Shown here: piece by piece, positions 14,915 to 22,526 of the stretch
Position numbering within the stretch: position 1 is the first letter of the stretch
How the letters are laid out: every line of letters starts with the position of its first letter
Assembly (NCBI GenBank): GCA_046154545.1
Contig: JBJXGC010000326.1
Location: forward strand, 1-23,264
From: JBJXGC01 sp046154545
GTDB lineage: Bacteria > Chloroflexota > Dehalococcoidia > Tepidiformales > Tepidiformaceae
Direction: 5' to 3'
Length of the DNA: 23,264 nucleotides
The notes under the pieces: model-generated
Database searches by the model: none
What the model was told of the DNA's origin: nothing
The model's input: only the letters and a program-made list of their open reading frames with translations
Made by a program: the position numbers and the translations under genes

Positions 14915-15450
14915 GGTCGTCCCTCCTGTTCCCCGATAACCGTCTTCAGCCGTGCCAGTGCCCGGTGTTGGAGCGACTTAACCGCTCCGGTCTTTCGGCC
15001 CGTCATTCGGCCCACCTCTTCGAGCGAGTAGCCCTCGACGAAGCGAAGGTGGATCACCTCTCGCTGCTCGTGGGTGAGCACCGCCAGCGCGTCGAGCGCC
15101 ACCGTCAGGCCAGACTCTGGCCCATCACCGACGGGCTCGATCGCGATCCCGTGCTCACGCCGGGCCTTCCGGAACCAGTCCAGCGAACGGTGCCGGGCGA
15201 TGGTCAGCAGCCAGGCCGTCATCGGCCGGCCCCTGTCCCGGTATCGTCCGATGCCCTGCATCGCTTCGAGGAAGACCTGCGAGGCGATGTCTTCGGCCAC
15301 GGCGGGCTCCCGTACCCGCCCGAGCACCACGCGGAACACGAGCGGGTACTCCCGTTCGAACAAGAGCGACCACGCCAGGGGCTCGCGCCGCTTGAGGCGC
15401 GCGAGTTCGATCTCCTGCGGCGCCACCTGCGCGGCCGTCGCTGTTGCCAT
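14911..15450 (-). CDS. ECF-type RNA polymerase sigma factor
   Basis: A 179-aa sigma factor with only regions 2 and 4. Region 2 spans about 25-95 (AWSLLFEREYPLVFRVVLGR, then EDIASQVFLEAMQGIGRYRDRG and TAWLLTIARHRSLDWFRK). Region 4 spans about 118-170 (LTHEQREVIHLRFVEGYSLEEVG, then GRKTGAVKSLQHRALARLK). The linker is short and there is no large C-terminal extension. It would direct RNA polymerase to specific promoters in response to an envelope or other signal relayed by the coupled membrane protein. Start ATG 15450 is preferred over a GTG at 15489 that would add 13 residues outside the family; neither has a clear ribosome site. I could not find a convincing autoregulated promoter in the 60-nt gap upstream. 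Confidence 0.9.
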   Translation of the reverse strand: MATATAAQVAPQEIELARLKRREPLAWSLLFEREYPLVFRVVLGRVREPAVAEDIASQVFLEAMQGIGRYRDRGRPMTAWLLTIARHRSLDWFRKARREHGIAIEPVGDGPESGLTVALDALAVLTHEQREVIHLRFVEGYSLEEVGRMTGRKTGAVKSLQHRALARLKTVIGEQEGRP

Positions 15451-15549
15451 TGATGCCAGGACCAAGCCTCTATCCTCGCAACGCTTCACCCTGTTAGCGC
15501 GCGAACGTGACTTCAGGATACGGGGCTGGGGAACCGGGCGATACCAACT

Positions 15550-16542
15550 TCACGCTTTTGCTACAAGCCCGGCCCGCTCGGCCTGGGCGCCGTCCCAATC
15601 GCCGATCAGGCGCCACCAGTTCGTCAGGGGCCGCCCTCGATACGTGATCTCGTTGCCCGCGCCGGGCACGTTTTGCATCCAGTAGATGAACCACTGGAGG
15701 CTGTTGCCGCCCCAGCGCTCGCAGTTGATGCGCCGGCGTGGGCCGCCTTCCGGCTGCCAGTCCTCAATGTCGGTCTCCACGTAGGAGCGGTTCGCCCAGT
15801 CGTAGTCGCGGGTCCCGTTCGGCGGGAAGTGTGCCCAGCCGCAGCGGCCCTCGCCCGGCATCCCCACGAAGCGCTTCCAGAAGAGCTCTTCGCCCGCGTC
15901 TCTGAAGACCGCCTCAGCCTGGTGCATGTGGTCTTCGATCGCCTCCGAGATGCCACGGCCGTAGTTGTAGTGGTAGACCGTGTAGGTCCGGCCGAGGACC
16001 GGGAGGTCGGAAGGGTCACGGTCGCTGTTGCTCACGTCACCGTAGGGGCCGGCCATGTTCGACTCCCACATATCGACCACGCCGCCGTGGTAGGCCCAGA
16101 GCCAGACCTCCTTCACTCCGCGCTCTTCCACCCAGCCGCGGATGCCGATGCGGTCCATTATCGCGTTGTAGCCGGTCATCGGCACCGTGTGGCCGGCCTT
16201 GCGAACGGTGGGGAGCGGTTCCAGGAACTCGACGCTGCCCACGATCTCGTAGCGAAGGCTGGGCCGGGCCGCCGGGTCTTTGTAGCCGTGGTAGGTGCTG
16301 CCCCGTTCGAGGGCGTCGATCACCCCGGCCGTCGTCCGCTGGCAATGGGCACGGATGGCGTCCCGCGATTCGCCGACATCGCCGGTCACGCGCTGGTCGA
16401 TATTCGTGCCACGCACGGGGAAGTAGTGGACGAGGAGCACCGGCACCGTCCAGCCGGCCGCATCCAATTCCCGAGGGGCCGGCGAAGGCGCCGCCGCCGG
16501 GCCGCGGAAGAGGGTGCCGAGGCGGCGCGAGAGGATGCTCAC
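15550..16542 (-). CDS. Uncharacterised Trp-rich conserved protein
   Basis: I do not assign a named family. The 330-aa product is rich in Trp, Tyr and Gly. After a basic, Pro/Ala-rich start (1-30) comes a core with VPVLLVHYFPV (33-43), EVWLWAYHGGVVDMWESNMAGPYG (about 145-168), TVYHYNYGRG, CGWAHFPPNGTRDYDWANRS (about 234-253) and LQWFIYWMQNVPGAGN (about 284-299). The dense conserved-looking aromatic and His/Asp/Asn motifs suggest an enzyme or sugar-binding fold. From memory, similar HFPPN...YD and WWMQN motifs occur in uncharacterised, often secreted, proteins of Chloroflexota and Actinomycetota. No clear signal peptide is visible here. The start is GTG 16542, with a weak GGCGG upstream. It is 60 nt upstream of the ECF sigma gene on the same strand. 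Confidence 0.75.
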   Translation of the reverse strand: MSILSRRLGTLFRGPAAAPSPAPRELDAAGWTVPVLLVHYFPVRGTNIDQRVTGDVGESRDAIRAHCQRTTAGVIDALERGSTYHGYKDPAARPSLRYEIVGSVEFLEPLPTVRKAGHTVPMTGYNAIMDRIGIRGWVEERGVKEVWLWAYHGGVVDMWESNMAGPYGDVSNSDRDPSDLPVLGRTYTVYHYNYGRGISEAIEDHMHQAEAVFRDAGEELFWKRFVGMPGEGRCGWAHFPPNGTRDYDWANRSYVETDIEDWQPEGGPRRRINCERWGGNSLQWFIYWMQNVPGAGNEITYRGRPLTNWWRLIGDWDGAQAERAGLVAKA

Positions 16543-16558
16543 CGCCGCCAGTGTACGC

Positions 16559-16624
16559 GCGGCCGCTGGCCCCGGACGGTGTCAGGGCAAGACTCCCGGC
16601 GGCCCGCGTTACCCCAGCGGCCGC
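16559..16624. repeat. 11-bp inverted repeat in intergenic gap
   Basis: GCGGCCGCTGG (16559-16569) and CCAGCGGCCGC (16614-16624) are perfect inverted arms separated by 44 nt. They lie between the DinB-like gene and the Trp-rich protein gene, both leftward. It could form a large stem-loop in the 3' region of the DinB-like transcript. In DNA this GC-rich a chance origin is possible. The rest of the gap (16543-16730) shows no convincing coding sequence. Confidence 0.35.
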
Positions 16625-16730
16625 GACGGCCGCGGCTACAGCCGGGGGGACGGGGAACGGGGACGGGCGCAGAGAGGCATCGGAAACGGCGGGCCGCGAC
16701 TACTGTTGGGGCGCGACCTGGGCACCGCGG

Positions 16731-17255
16731 CTACCGCCAGTGCCGGTAGGTCCCCTCGAAGCCAGGGTGGGACGCCTCCCAGAGGTGGCGGGTGAGCTGC
16801 ATCTGGCCATAGTGCATGGCCGAATGGTCGAGCTCTTCGACGAGCATCTCCCCGATACTCCGCTGCTCGCCGGGTTGCATCCGCGCGAGGCCGGATGGCC
16901 GGATCGCTTCGAGCGCCGTCTTGAGCTGCAGGCCGGCCTCAATGATCGCCGCCTGAAGTTCGAGCACCGTTGCCCGGTCGTCCATGCGCGAGCCGTTCTC
17001 TCCGGTCCAGGGCTCACCGTAGCCCGCCGTGACGCGGGCGATAAAGCACTCGACATCGGTGATATGCAGCACGAGCCCGGTGAGCGAAGCCGAGCGCGGC
17101 ACCGGGCGCCAGTCGAGGGCCTCTGGGGGCAGGCGCGCGATGAGGTTGGCCATATCGACGTGGCGGTCGTGGCTCGTCGTCAGCAGCCCGAGGAGGAGCG
17201 GCGGCAGGCCGGGGGGCGGTTCGTAGCCGCCGTCGAGCGGGGATGGTGTGGTCAT
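16731..17255 (-). CDS. DinB-like four-helix metal-binding protein
   Basis: A 174-aa protein of the DinB/YfiT-like superfamily, which includes bacillithiol- or mycothiol-dependent transferases and many uncharacterised damage-inducible proteins. The three metal-ligand His positions are visible: H64 in LVLHITDVE, and H144 and H148 in LDHSAMHYGQMQLTRHLW. The four-helix pattern and length are typical. The ATG at 17255 is supported by GAGGAG about 5 nt upstream on this strand. It is divergent from the alkylation-repair operon, with 98 nt between starts, so a shared control region is plausible. The reaction cannot be predicted; a thiol transferase or a small-molecule hydrolase are both reasonable. 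Confidence 0.85.
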   Translation of the reverse strand: MTTPSPLDGGYEPPPGLPPLLLGLLTTSHDRHVDMANLIARLPPEALDWRPVPRSASLTGLVLHITDVECFIARVTAGYGEPWTGENGSRMDDRATVLELQAAIIEAGLQLKTALEAIRPSGLARMQPGEQRSIGEMLVEELDHSAMHYGQMQLTRHLWEASHPGFEGTYRHWR

Positions 17256-17353
17256 CGGGGCTCCTCACCTGGCGCTGCCGCCGTGAATTATACTCCGGTG
17301 ACGGTGTCCGAAAACGGCCAGACGGACGTCCCCGCAGGTGGCACACTAGGGCC

Positions 17354-18811
17354 ATGGAACTCGACTCCGCCATCTGCTACCGCGCCCTCGAGACCGGCGA
17401 CGCCCGCTTCGACGGCGTCTTCTTCACGGGCGTGAGCACGACCCGGATCTACTGCCGGCCGGTCTGCCCGGCCCGCACGCCGGCCCGGGACCGCTGCACC
17501 TTCTTCCGGAACGCCGCCGCCGCCGAGCGAGCCGGCTACCGGCCCTGCCTCCGCTGCCGACCGGAGCTGGCGCCAGGCGAGGCCCCCTGCGACGGTTCCT
17601 CCCGGGTCGCGGCGATGGCCGCTTCACGGATCAACGCGGGCGCCCTGAACGACGACGGCTCGCTCGAAGACCTCGCCGCCGGGCTGGGGCTCAGTTCGCG
17701 CCAGCTTCGCCGGGTGGTCGAATGCGAGCTGGGGGTGACGCCGATTGAACTCGCCCAGACCCGCCGCCTCCTGCTCGCGAAGCAGCTCCTCGCCGACACC
17801 GCCCTGCCGATGACGGAGGTCGCCTTCGCGGCCGGCTTCGCGAGCATCCGCCGGTTCAACGCCCTCTTTCTCGAACGCTACCGGATGAGCCCGACGCGCA
17901 TCCGCCGCGCCGCCGGCGGCGGCGCCCCCGACGCCCTGCGCCTCCGCCTCTCCTACCGGCCGCCCCTCCACTGGCCGGCGCTGGCCGGCTTCCTCGGCGC
18001 CCGGGCGAGCGCCGGGGTGGAGGCGGTGGAGGGGTCCCGCTACCTGCGCACGGCCCGCATCGGCCGTCACGCTGGCTGGCTCGCGGTCAGCCCCGAGCCG
18101 GGCAAGGACGCCCTCCGGGTCGAACTCTCGCGCTCGCTGACGCCGGTGCTCATGCCCCTCCTCGCCCGGCTGCGCGAGCTCTTCGACCTCGACGCCCAGC
18201 CCCGCGCGATTGAGGGCCACCTTTCGGATGACCCCCTGCTGGCCCCGATCGTGGCGGCCACGCCCGGGCTACGCGTGCCGGGTGCGTTCGATGGCTTCGA
18301 GCTGGCGACCCGGGCCGTGCTCGGCCAGCAGGTGAGCGTGAAGGGCGCGACCACCCTCAGCGGCCGGTTCGCGGCGGCCTTCGGTGAGCCGATAGAGAGC
18401 CCCTTCGCCGCCCTGAGCCACCTCACGCCCGCGGCGGAGCGGGTGGCTGCCGCGCCCATCGAGGAGGTGATGGCGATCGGCCTGCCCCGGGCCCGGGCGG
18501 TGACGCTCGTGGCCCTCGCCCGGGCCGTCGCCTGGGACGGTCTGGCGATTGCACCCTCCCCAGACCCCGAGGCGGCGATCCGACGGCTCACGGCCGTGCC
18601 AGGCATCGGGGACTGGACCGCCCACTACGTGGGCATGCGCGCCCTCCGCTGGCCCGACGCCTTCCCCCACGGCGACCTCGGCCTGAAGCACGCCCTCGAC
18701 GGCGCCACGCCGAAGGAGATCCTCGCCCTGGGCGAACGCTGGCGGCCCTGGCGCGCCTACGCCACCTTCCACCTCTGGCAGAGCCTGCCCACAAAGGAGC
18801 CTTCCCAGTGA
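17354..18811 (+). CDS. alkA: Ada-AlkA fusion: methylphosphotriester sensor/activator with 3-methyladenine glycosylase
   Basis: A 485-aa fusion. Residues 1-72 form the Ada zinc domain with the four Cys ligands C34, C38, C65 and C68 (TTRIYCRPVC ... RPCLRC); C34, in the position of E. coli Ada Cys38, is the expected acceptor of methyl groups from phosphotriesters. Residues about 85-185 are an AraC-type HTH (LEDLAAGLGLSSRQLRRVV, then MTEVAFAAGFASIRRFNALF). Residues about 195-300 are the AlkA N-terminal domain. Residues 305-480 are the HhH-GPD glycosylase, with hairpin LTAVPGIGDW (412-421) and catalytic D441 in PHGDLGLKHAL. It senses methylation, activates transcription and excises alkylated bases. 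The ATG 17354 matches the Ada N-terminus. Its TGA overlaps the GTG of the methyltransferase gene. It probably controls its own operon. Confidence 0.93.
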   Translation: MELDSAICYRALETGDARFDGVFFTGVSTTRIYCRPVCPARTPARDRCTFFRNAAAAERAGYRPCLRCRPELAPGEAPCDGSSRVAAMAASRINAGALNDDGSLEDLAAGLGLSSRQLRRVVECELGVTPIELAQTRRLLLAKQLLADTALPMTEVAFAAGFASIRRFNALFLERYRMSPTRIRRAAGGGAPDALRLRLSYRPPLHWPALAGFLGARASAGVEAVEGSRYLRTARIGRHAGWLAVSPEPGKDALRVELSRSLTPVLMPLLARLRELFDLDAQPRAIEGHLSDDPLLAPIVAATPGLRVPGAFDGFELATRAVLGQQVSVKGATTLSGRFAAAFGEPIESPFAALSHLTPAAERVAAAPIEEVMAIGLPRARAVTLVALARAVAWDGLAIAPSPDPEAAIRRLTAVPGIGDWTAHYVGMRALRWPDAFPHGDLGLKHALDGATPKEILALGERWRPWRAYATFHLWQSLPTKEPSQ

Positions 18812-19347
18812 CCACAACCCGCTTTGGATACCTGGACTCGCCCATCGACCCGATCATGGTCGTCTCAGATGGCGCAGCCATCACGGGCGTCTTCATGGAC
18901 GCCCAGAAGTACCGCCCTGCCCATGGGGTGGCCTGGGTCGAAGAGGACGACGGTCTCATCCGCGCCGCGCGGACGCAGTTCGCGGCCTACTTTCGCGGCG
19001 AACTCACGGAGTTCGACCTGCCCCTCGCCCCGGCGGGCACGCCCTTCCAGCTCCAGGTCTGGGAGGCGCTGCGTGGCATCCCCTACGGCGAGACGATTAG
19101 CTATGGCGAACTGGCCCGGCGCATCGGCCGGCCGGCCGCCTCGCGCGCGGTCGGGGCGGCGAACGGCCACAACCCGATCGGGATCGTCGTCCCCTGCCAC
19201 CGTGTGATCGGCGCCAACGGTTCGCTCACCGGCTACGGCGGCGGGCTCGACCGCAAGCGCACCCTCCTCGCCCTGGAGGCCGAGACGCTGGTCCGCGGAG
19301 GCATGGCAGCCGGTGGTCAGCGGACGCTCGCGTTCGCGACCTCATAG
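18808..19347 (+). CDS. ogt: Methylated-DNA--[protein]-cysteine S-methyltransferase
   Basis: A 179-aa O6-methylguanine-DNA methyltransferase. The C-terminal domain is complete: FQLQVWEALRGIPYGETISYGELARRIGRP (80-109), SRAVGAANGHNPIGIVVPCHRVIG with acceptor C130, and the TGYGGGLDRKRTLL segment. It transfers the methyl group from O6-methylguanine to its own Cys and is then inactive. The GTG start at 18808 overlaps the alkA stop (GTGA), and AAAGGAG (18793-18799) is 8 nt upstream. Together with the upstream fusion it supplies the activities that E. coli Ada and AlkA provide in a different domain arrangement. The C-terminal extra of about 15 residues (GGMAAGGQRTLAFATS) is outside the family core. 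Confidence 0.93.
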   Translation: MTTTRFGYLDSPIDPIMVVSDGAAITGVFMDAQKYRPAHGVAWVEEDDGLIRAARTQFAAYFRGELTEFDLPLAPAGTPFQLQVWEALRGIPYGETISYGELARRIGRPAASRAVGAANGHNPIGIVVPCHRVIGANGSLTGYGGGLDRKRTLLALEAETLVRGGMAAGGQRTLAFATS

Positions 19348-19349
19348 CC

Positions 19350-19387
19350 CCCGCCGCCAGGCGGGCGGGTGCCCGGCGCGCGGGCAC
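19350..19387 (+). terminator. Tandem GC hairpins after the methyltransferase gene
   Basis: CCCGCC-GCCA-GGCGGG (19350-19365) and GTGCCCG-N5-CGGGCAC (19369-19387) form two adjacent perfect stems starting 3 nt after the stop codon. No T-run follows, so this would be a non-canonical terminator or an mRNA 3' stabiliser. The rest of the gap to 19524 shows nothing recognisable. Confidence 0.5.
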
Positions 19388-19524
19388 GGCGATCTCACGC
19401 TCGCGGCTGTGCACCACGCCGGACGAGCATGCTGACGAGTCAAGGCTGCACTTGGGCCGAACGTCCCCTTCTTCGGATGCACCCGGCGCTCCCGGGATGC
19501 CTTCCGCCATGGCACACTGGCTGA

Positions 19525-20475
19525 ATGGGACGTTACGAAGAGCATCTCAGCCGCTGGCAGGAGGCCGGCCTGATCGACTCAGAGACCGCTGAGCGCGTAC
19601 GGGACTTCGAGGGCGCCCGCCCGGCCACGAGCGAACGGCCGACCGTCATCGAGGCGGTGGTCTACCTGGGCCTGGCGGTCATCGGCGTCGGCGTCACCGT
19701 CCTTACGGCCTCCGAGTGGGAGAACCTGGACGGCTGGGCGCGGATCGCCGTCCCCGCCTTCGGCGCGGCTGTCGCGCTTGGTGCGGGCCAGCTGCTCGCT
19801 GTCCAGGGCTCGCCCGCCCTTCGCCGGGGTGCCGCGGTGGCCTGGCTCCTGGCGGTCGCGCTCATCGCGGCCACCGCCGCTGTCGTGTTCGATCAGAGCG
19901 ACGCCCGGCCAGAGCGTGTGGCGATGGGCAGCGGCCTGGTCGGCGCAGTCGCAGCCGTCGCCCTCTGGATCGGCCGGCCGACACACGCCGCGCTCGTGGC
20001 AATGGCCGCACCCCTCATGGTCTTTAGCATCGGCATCGCGGCCGAAGACGGCGGCGAGAGTTCGTTCTCGACCTTCGGGCTCACGCTCGCCGGTCTTGGC
20101 GCCGTTGGGGTGCTCCTGGCTGAACTGGGCTGGCTCACCCCGCGGGTGACGGCCCGCGTCCTCACCGGCCTGGCCGTCGCGTTCGGGGCGTTCTACTCCG
20201 GGATTGGCGACGCGAACGCCTGGACGCAAGTGCTCCCGTTCATCGCGGGAGCAGCCCTCATCGCGCTGAGCATCCGCCGCGGCGTGTTCGTCTACATGGC
20301 CTACGGCATCGGCGCGACCTTCCTCGGGCTTGTGACGGTTATCGTCCGCAACGTGGGCGACGTGACCGTGGCGGCGATGCTCCTGATCGTCATCGGCGTG
20401 GCCCTCCTGGGCGGCGTCCTCGCTCTCGCGAAATTCCGGCCCTGGGCCTCCGGCGGCGGCGAGGCGGCGGCGTGA
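19525..20475 (+). CDS. DUF2157-like polytopic membrane protein
   Basis: A 316-aa protein with a short soluble N-terminal helix pair (YEEHLSRWQEAGLIDSETAERVRDFE, about 4-29), matching the start of DUF2157 proteins, followed by about eight or nine hydrophobic segments. The short loops contain few charged residues. The function of this family is unknown. ATG 19525 gives the conserved start; the ribosome site is weak. Its TGA overlaps the GTG of the next gene (GTGA). A membrane protein coupled to a single-pass extracytoplasmic protein suggests a two-part membrane complex, which is inference. Confidence 0.75.
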   Translation: MGRYEEHLSRWQEAGLIDSETAERVRDFEGARPATSERPTVIEAVVYLGLAVIGVGVTVLTASEWENLDGWARIAVPAFGAAVALGAGQLLAVQGSPALRRGAAVAWLLAVALIAATAAVVFDQSDARPERVAMGSGLVGAVAAVALWIGRPTHAALVAMAAPLMVFSIGIAAEDGGESSFSTFGLTLAGLGAVGVLLAELGWLTPRVTARVLTGLAVAFGAFYSGIGDANAWTQVLPFIAGAALIALSIRRGVFVYMAYGIGATFLGLVTVIVRNVGDVTVAAMLLIVIGVALLGGVLALAKFRPWASGGGEAAA

Positions 20476-21170
20476 GGCAGCGCCTCTACGTTGGGGCTGT
20501 ATTCGCAGGCGTCGTGGCCGCGGCCCTGTTGGCGGTGCTCGTCATCCAGTTCGGCCGGAGCGACCCTTCTCCCCCGTCGCTGCAGGACAATCCGCGTCTG
20601 GAGATTCCCGGGACGCTGGTCTTCGTCGACAAGAAGGGCTGCGTCAGCGTCATCGAGGCTTCGGGTGCCAACCAGCGGCAGGTCGCCTGCCCCGTCGGCC
20701 TCGGCATCCAGGAGGTCACCTGGGTGGACGAAGCGCGGGTCGCCTACCGCAGATATGAACGCAATGACCGCGAATGGATCGCCATCGACCTGGCGACTGG
20801 CAAGGACGCGCTCCTTGGGCCCGGCCCGGACAACTACCAGAGTGGCGTTCTCGTTTCGGCCAGGGGTGAGCGGCTCGTGATCGACCGGAGCGGGGATATC
20901 TACATCGCACGCGGGGCCGAAACGACACGGATCTTCGAGTTCGACGGGGACGCGGATGACGGCCTGCCCGAGTTCGTCACCTGGTCGCCGGACGGCGAGT
21001 GGGTGGTCCTCCGCTATTGGCCAGATAACGAACTCTGGATTATCCGCCGTGACGGCTCCATCGCCGGGGCCCTCAGCGGCTCGCTCGAGGGCGGCCCGGA
21101 CGGCCGGTTTAGCTGGATGATCCCGGGCGTGGGTATCGTGCCGCCCCAGGAGCTTCCCGCCGCCCGTTAG
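20472..21170 (+). CDS. Membrane-anchored protein with beta-propeller-like repeats
   Basis: A 232-aa protein with an N-terminal hydrophobic segment (about 6-27) that acts as an uncleaved anchor or signal, then an extracytoplasmic domain. The domain has about four TolB/WD40-like strands sets: GTLVFVDKKGCVSVI (47-61), VTWVDEARVAYRR, ERLVIDRSGDIYIAR and VTWSPDGEWVVLRYWPDNELWIIRRDG. Four repeats are too few for a usual six- or seven-bladed propeller, so it may be a partial or atypical fold. C57 and C73 could form a disulfide outside the cell. The GTG start overlaps the upstream stop. Its TAG overlaps the stop codon of the convergent Rieske gene. The function is unknown. Confidence 0.75.
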   Translation: MRQRLYVGAVFAGVVAAALLAVLVIQFGRSDPSPPSLQDNPRLEIPGTLVFVDKKGCVSVIEASGANQRQVACPVGLGIQEVTWVDEARVAYRRYERNDREWIAIDLATGKDALLGPGPDNYQSGVLVSARGERLVIDRSGDIYIARGAETTRIFEFDGDADDGLPEFVTWSPDGEWVVLRYWPDNELWIIRRDGSIAGALSGSLEGGPDGRFSWMIPGVGIVPPQELPAAR

Positions 21171-22420
21171 CCCACAGTCACGCGGTCCCGGGCTACCTCG
21201 TCGAACGGCATCTCCTTCGGCGCCACGGCCGAACCGCTGCGGACGAGGTAGACCTCACCTCGGCGCGCCTGGGGTGGTTCGATGCCCTCCCGCAGATCAC
21301 GCGCCATCCGCAGCATGAGCTTGCGGAACTCGATGATCGCGACATCGGTCGTGCCCAGGTGTTCGTGCGAGCGGTCGTAGATCGGCCCCTGGCTGTCCTG
21401 GATGCAGGCATCCTGCTCGCTGATCCCGCGGATCCCGGTAAAGCTGCGCGTCTTCTGGTCGGCCCGGTCGATGAGGTAGTCGTTCGCGCGGCGGCGGACC
21501 GGTACCCATCGCTCATCGACTTCGCTGTGGATGCCGAAGCCGCGGCGCATGGATGCGCGCTCCTGCTCCGTAATGTCGCGCTCCGCGTTCCAGGTGTAGC
21601 AGTAGACCCAGCAGTGCTCGTCGTCGATCGGCACCCACGTCTGGCCGTTCATGTTCTGGCCGCGTTCGCTGCCGGGGGCGAGGCTGTGGTTCGGCACGAG
21701 GAACTGGGTGATCCGCCAGTAGAGCCGCTCCTCGTCGGCCCGGCGGCTGGCGCCGATGAGCATCCCGGCGTCGTGGTGGACGACGGTGAAGCGGGGCGAG
21801 CCGTCCTGTTTCATCCAGCGCACGCTTTCGGGCGCGCCCTCCGGCACTTCGACCGGCATGTGGAGGAATGAGAAGTGGGCGGTATCGACCGCGCCCTCCA
21901 CGGCCTGCGCCCAGTTGCACTCCTGCAGCTTCTTCGAAACGAAGAGCCGCTCCGGGGGCACGAGGCCGAACTCCAGTTTCGGCAGCTCAGGGCGCGGCAG
22001 CTCCGGGGGCCCGAGGTAGGCCCAGACCATGGCGCCGTACTCCTCCGTCGGGTAGGCCGTGAGGCTGACCTTCTCCATGAAGCGCGACTCCGGCGGCTCG
22101 GAGGGCATCTCCAGGCAGCGTCCCGAGATATCGAACTTCCAGCCGTGATAGACGCAGCGCAGGCCGCACTCCTCGTTCCGGCCCCAGAACAGCTCGGCTC
22201 CACGGTGGGGACAGCGTGCCTGGACGAGCCCGACCCGCCTATCGCTCTGGCGGAAGGCGACGAGATCCTCGCCGAGGAGGGTGACCCGCACGGGCGGGCC
22301 GTCCGCCTCCGGGACCTCCTGGGAGAGCAGGGCGGGCACCCAGAAGCGGCGCAGCAGGTCGCCCATGGGCGTACCGGCGGCGGTGCGGGTGAGGAGTTCG
22401 TTATCGTGAAGAGAAAGCAT
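21167..22420 (-). CDS. Rieske-type ring-hydroxylating oxygenase alpha subunit (phthalate 4,5-dioxygenase-like)
   Basis: A 417-aa Rieske non-heme iron oxygenase of the phthalate/vanillate group. The start MLSLHDNELLTRTAAGTPMGDLLRRFW is typical of phthalate 4,5-dioxygenase oxygenase. The Rieske [2Fe-2S] ligands are C70 and H72 (RCPHRGAE) and C89 and H92 (CVYHGW). The mononuclear iron site has H182 and H187 in DTAHFSFLH; D179 is the bridging Asp. Such enzymes hydroxylate or demethylate aromatic acids and other ring compounds using a reductase partner. ATG 22420 is chosen over an upstream start at 22477 because of the conserved N-terminus and GAGGTGG upstream. No reductase or ferredoxin gene is adjacent. 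The NYN gene lies 106 nt upstream on the same strand. Confidence 0.92.
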   Translation of the reverse strand: MLSLHDNELLTRTAAGTPMGDLLRRFWVPALLSQEVPEADGPPVRVTLLGEDLVAFRQSDRRVGLVQARCPHRGAELFWGRNEECGLRCVYHGWKFDISGRCLEMPSEPPESRFMEKVSLTAYPTEEYGAMVWAYLGPPELPRPELPKLEFGLVPPERLFVSKKLQECNWAQAVEGAVDTAHFSFLHMPVEVPEGAPESVRWMKQDGSPRFTVVHHDAGMLIGASRRADEERLYWRITQFLVPNHSLAPGSERGQNMNGQTWVPIDDEHCWVYCYTWNAERDITEQERASMRRGFGIHSEVDERWVPVRRRANDYLIDRADQKTRSFTGIRGISEQDACIQDSQGPIYDRSHEHLGTTDVAIIEFRKLMLRMARDLREGIEPPQARRGEVYLVRSGSAVAPKEMPFDEVARDRVTVG

Positions 22421-22526
22421 GGGCCACCTCGTGTCCGAGCCTGCGCGGAGCTTGGCGGTTGGGAGGCGATCGTTCAACCGCGCCAGAGATCACGCGGTGT
22501 GGCAGTCCGGGCGAGTCCGGTCGGCT

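Noticed and set aside
14268..14939. Plus-strand open frame over the Gly/Ser-rich gene
   Set aside because: It is a Pro/Ala/Val mirror of the low-complexity minus-strand gene, which has the ATGA coupling to the sigma gene.
15673..16749. Plus-strand 358-codon frame opposite the Trp-rich protein
   Set aside because: The minus-strand product has clear conserved-style motifs. The plus-strand product is Val/Arg/His-rich and ends in low-complexity Arg/Gly.
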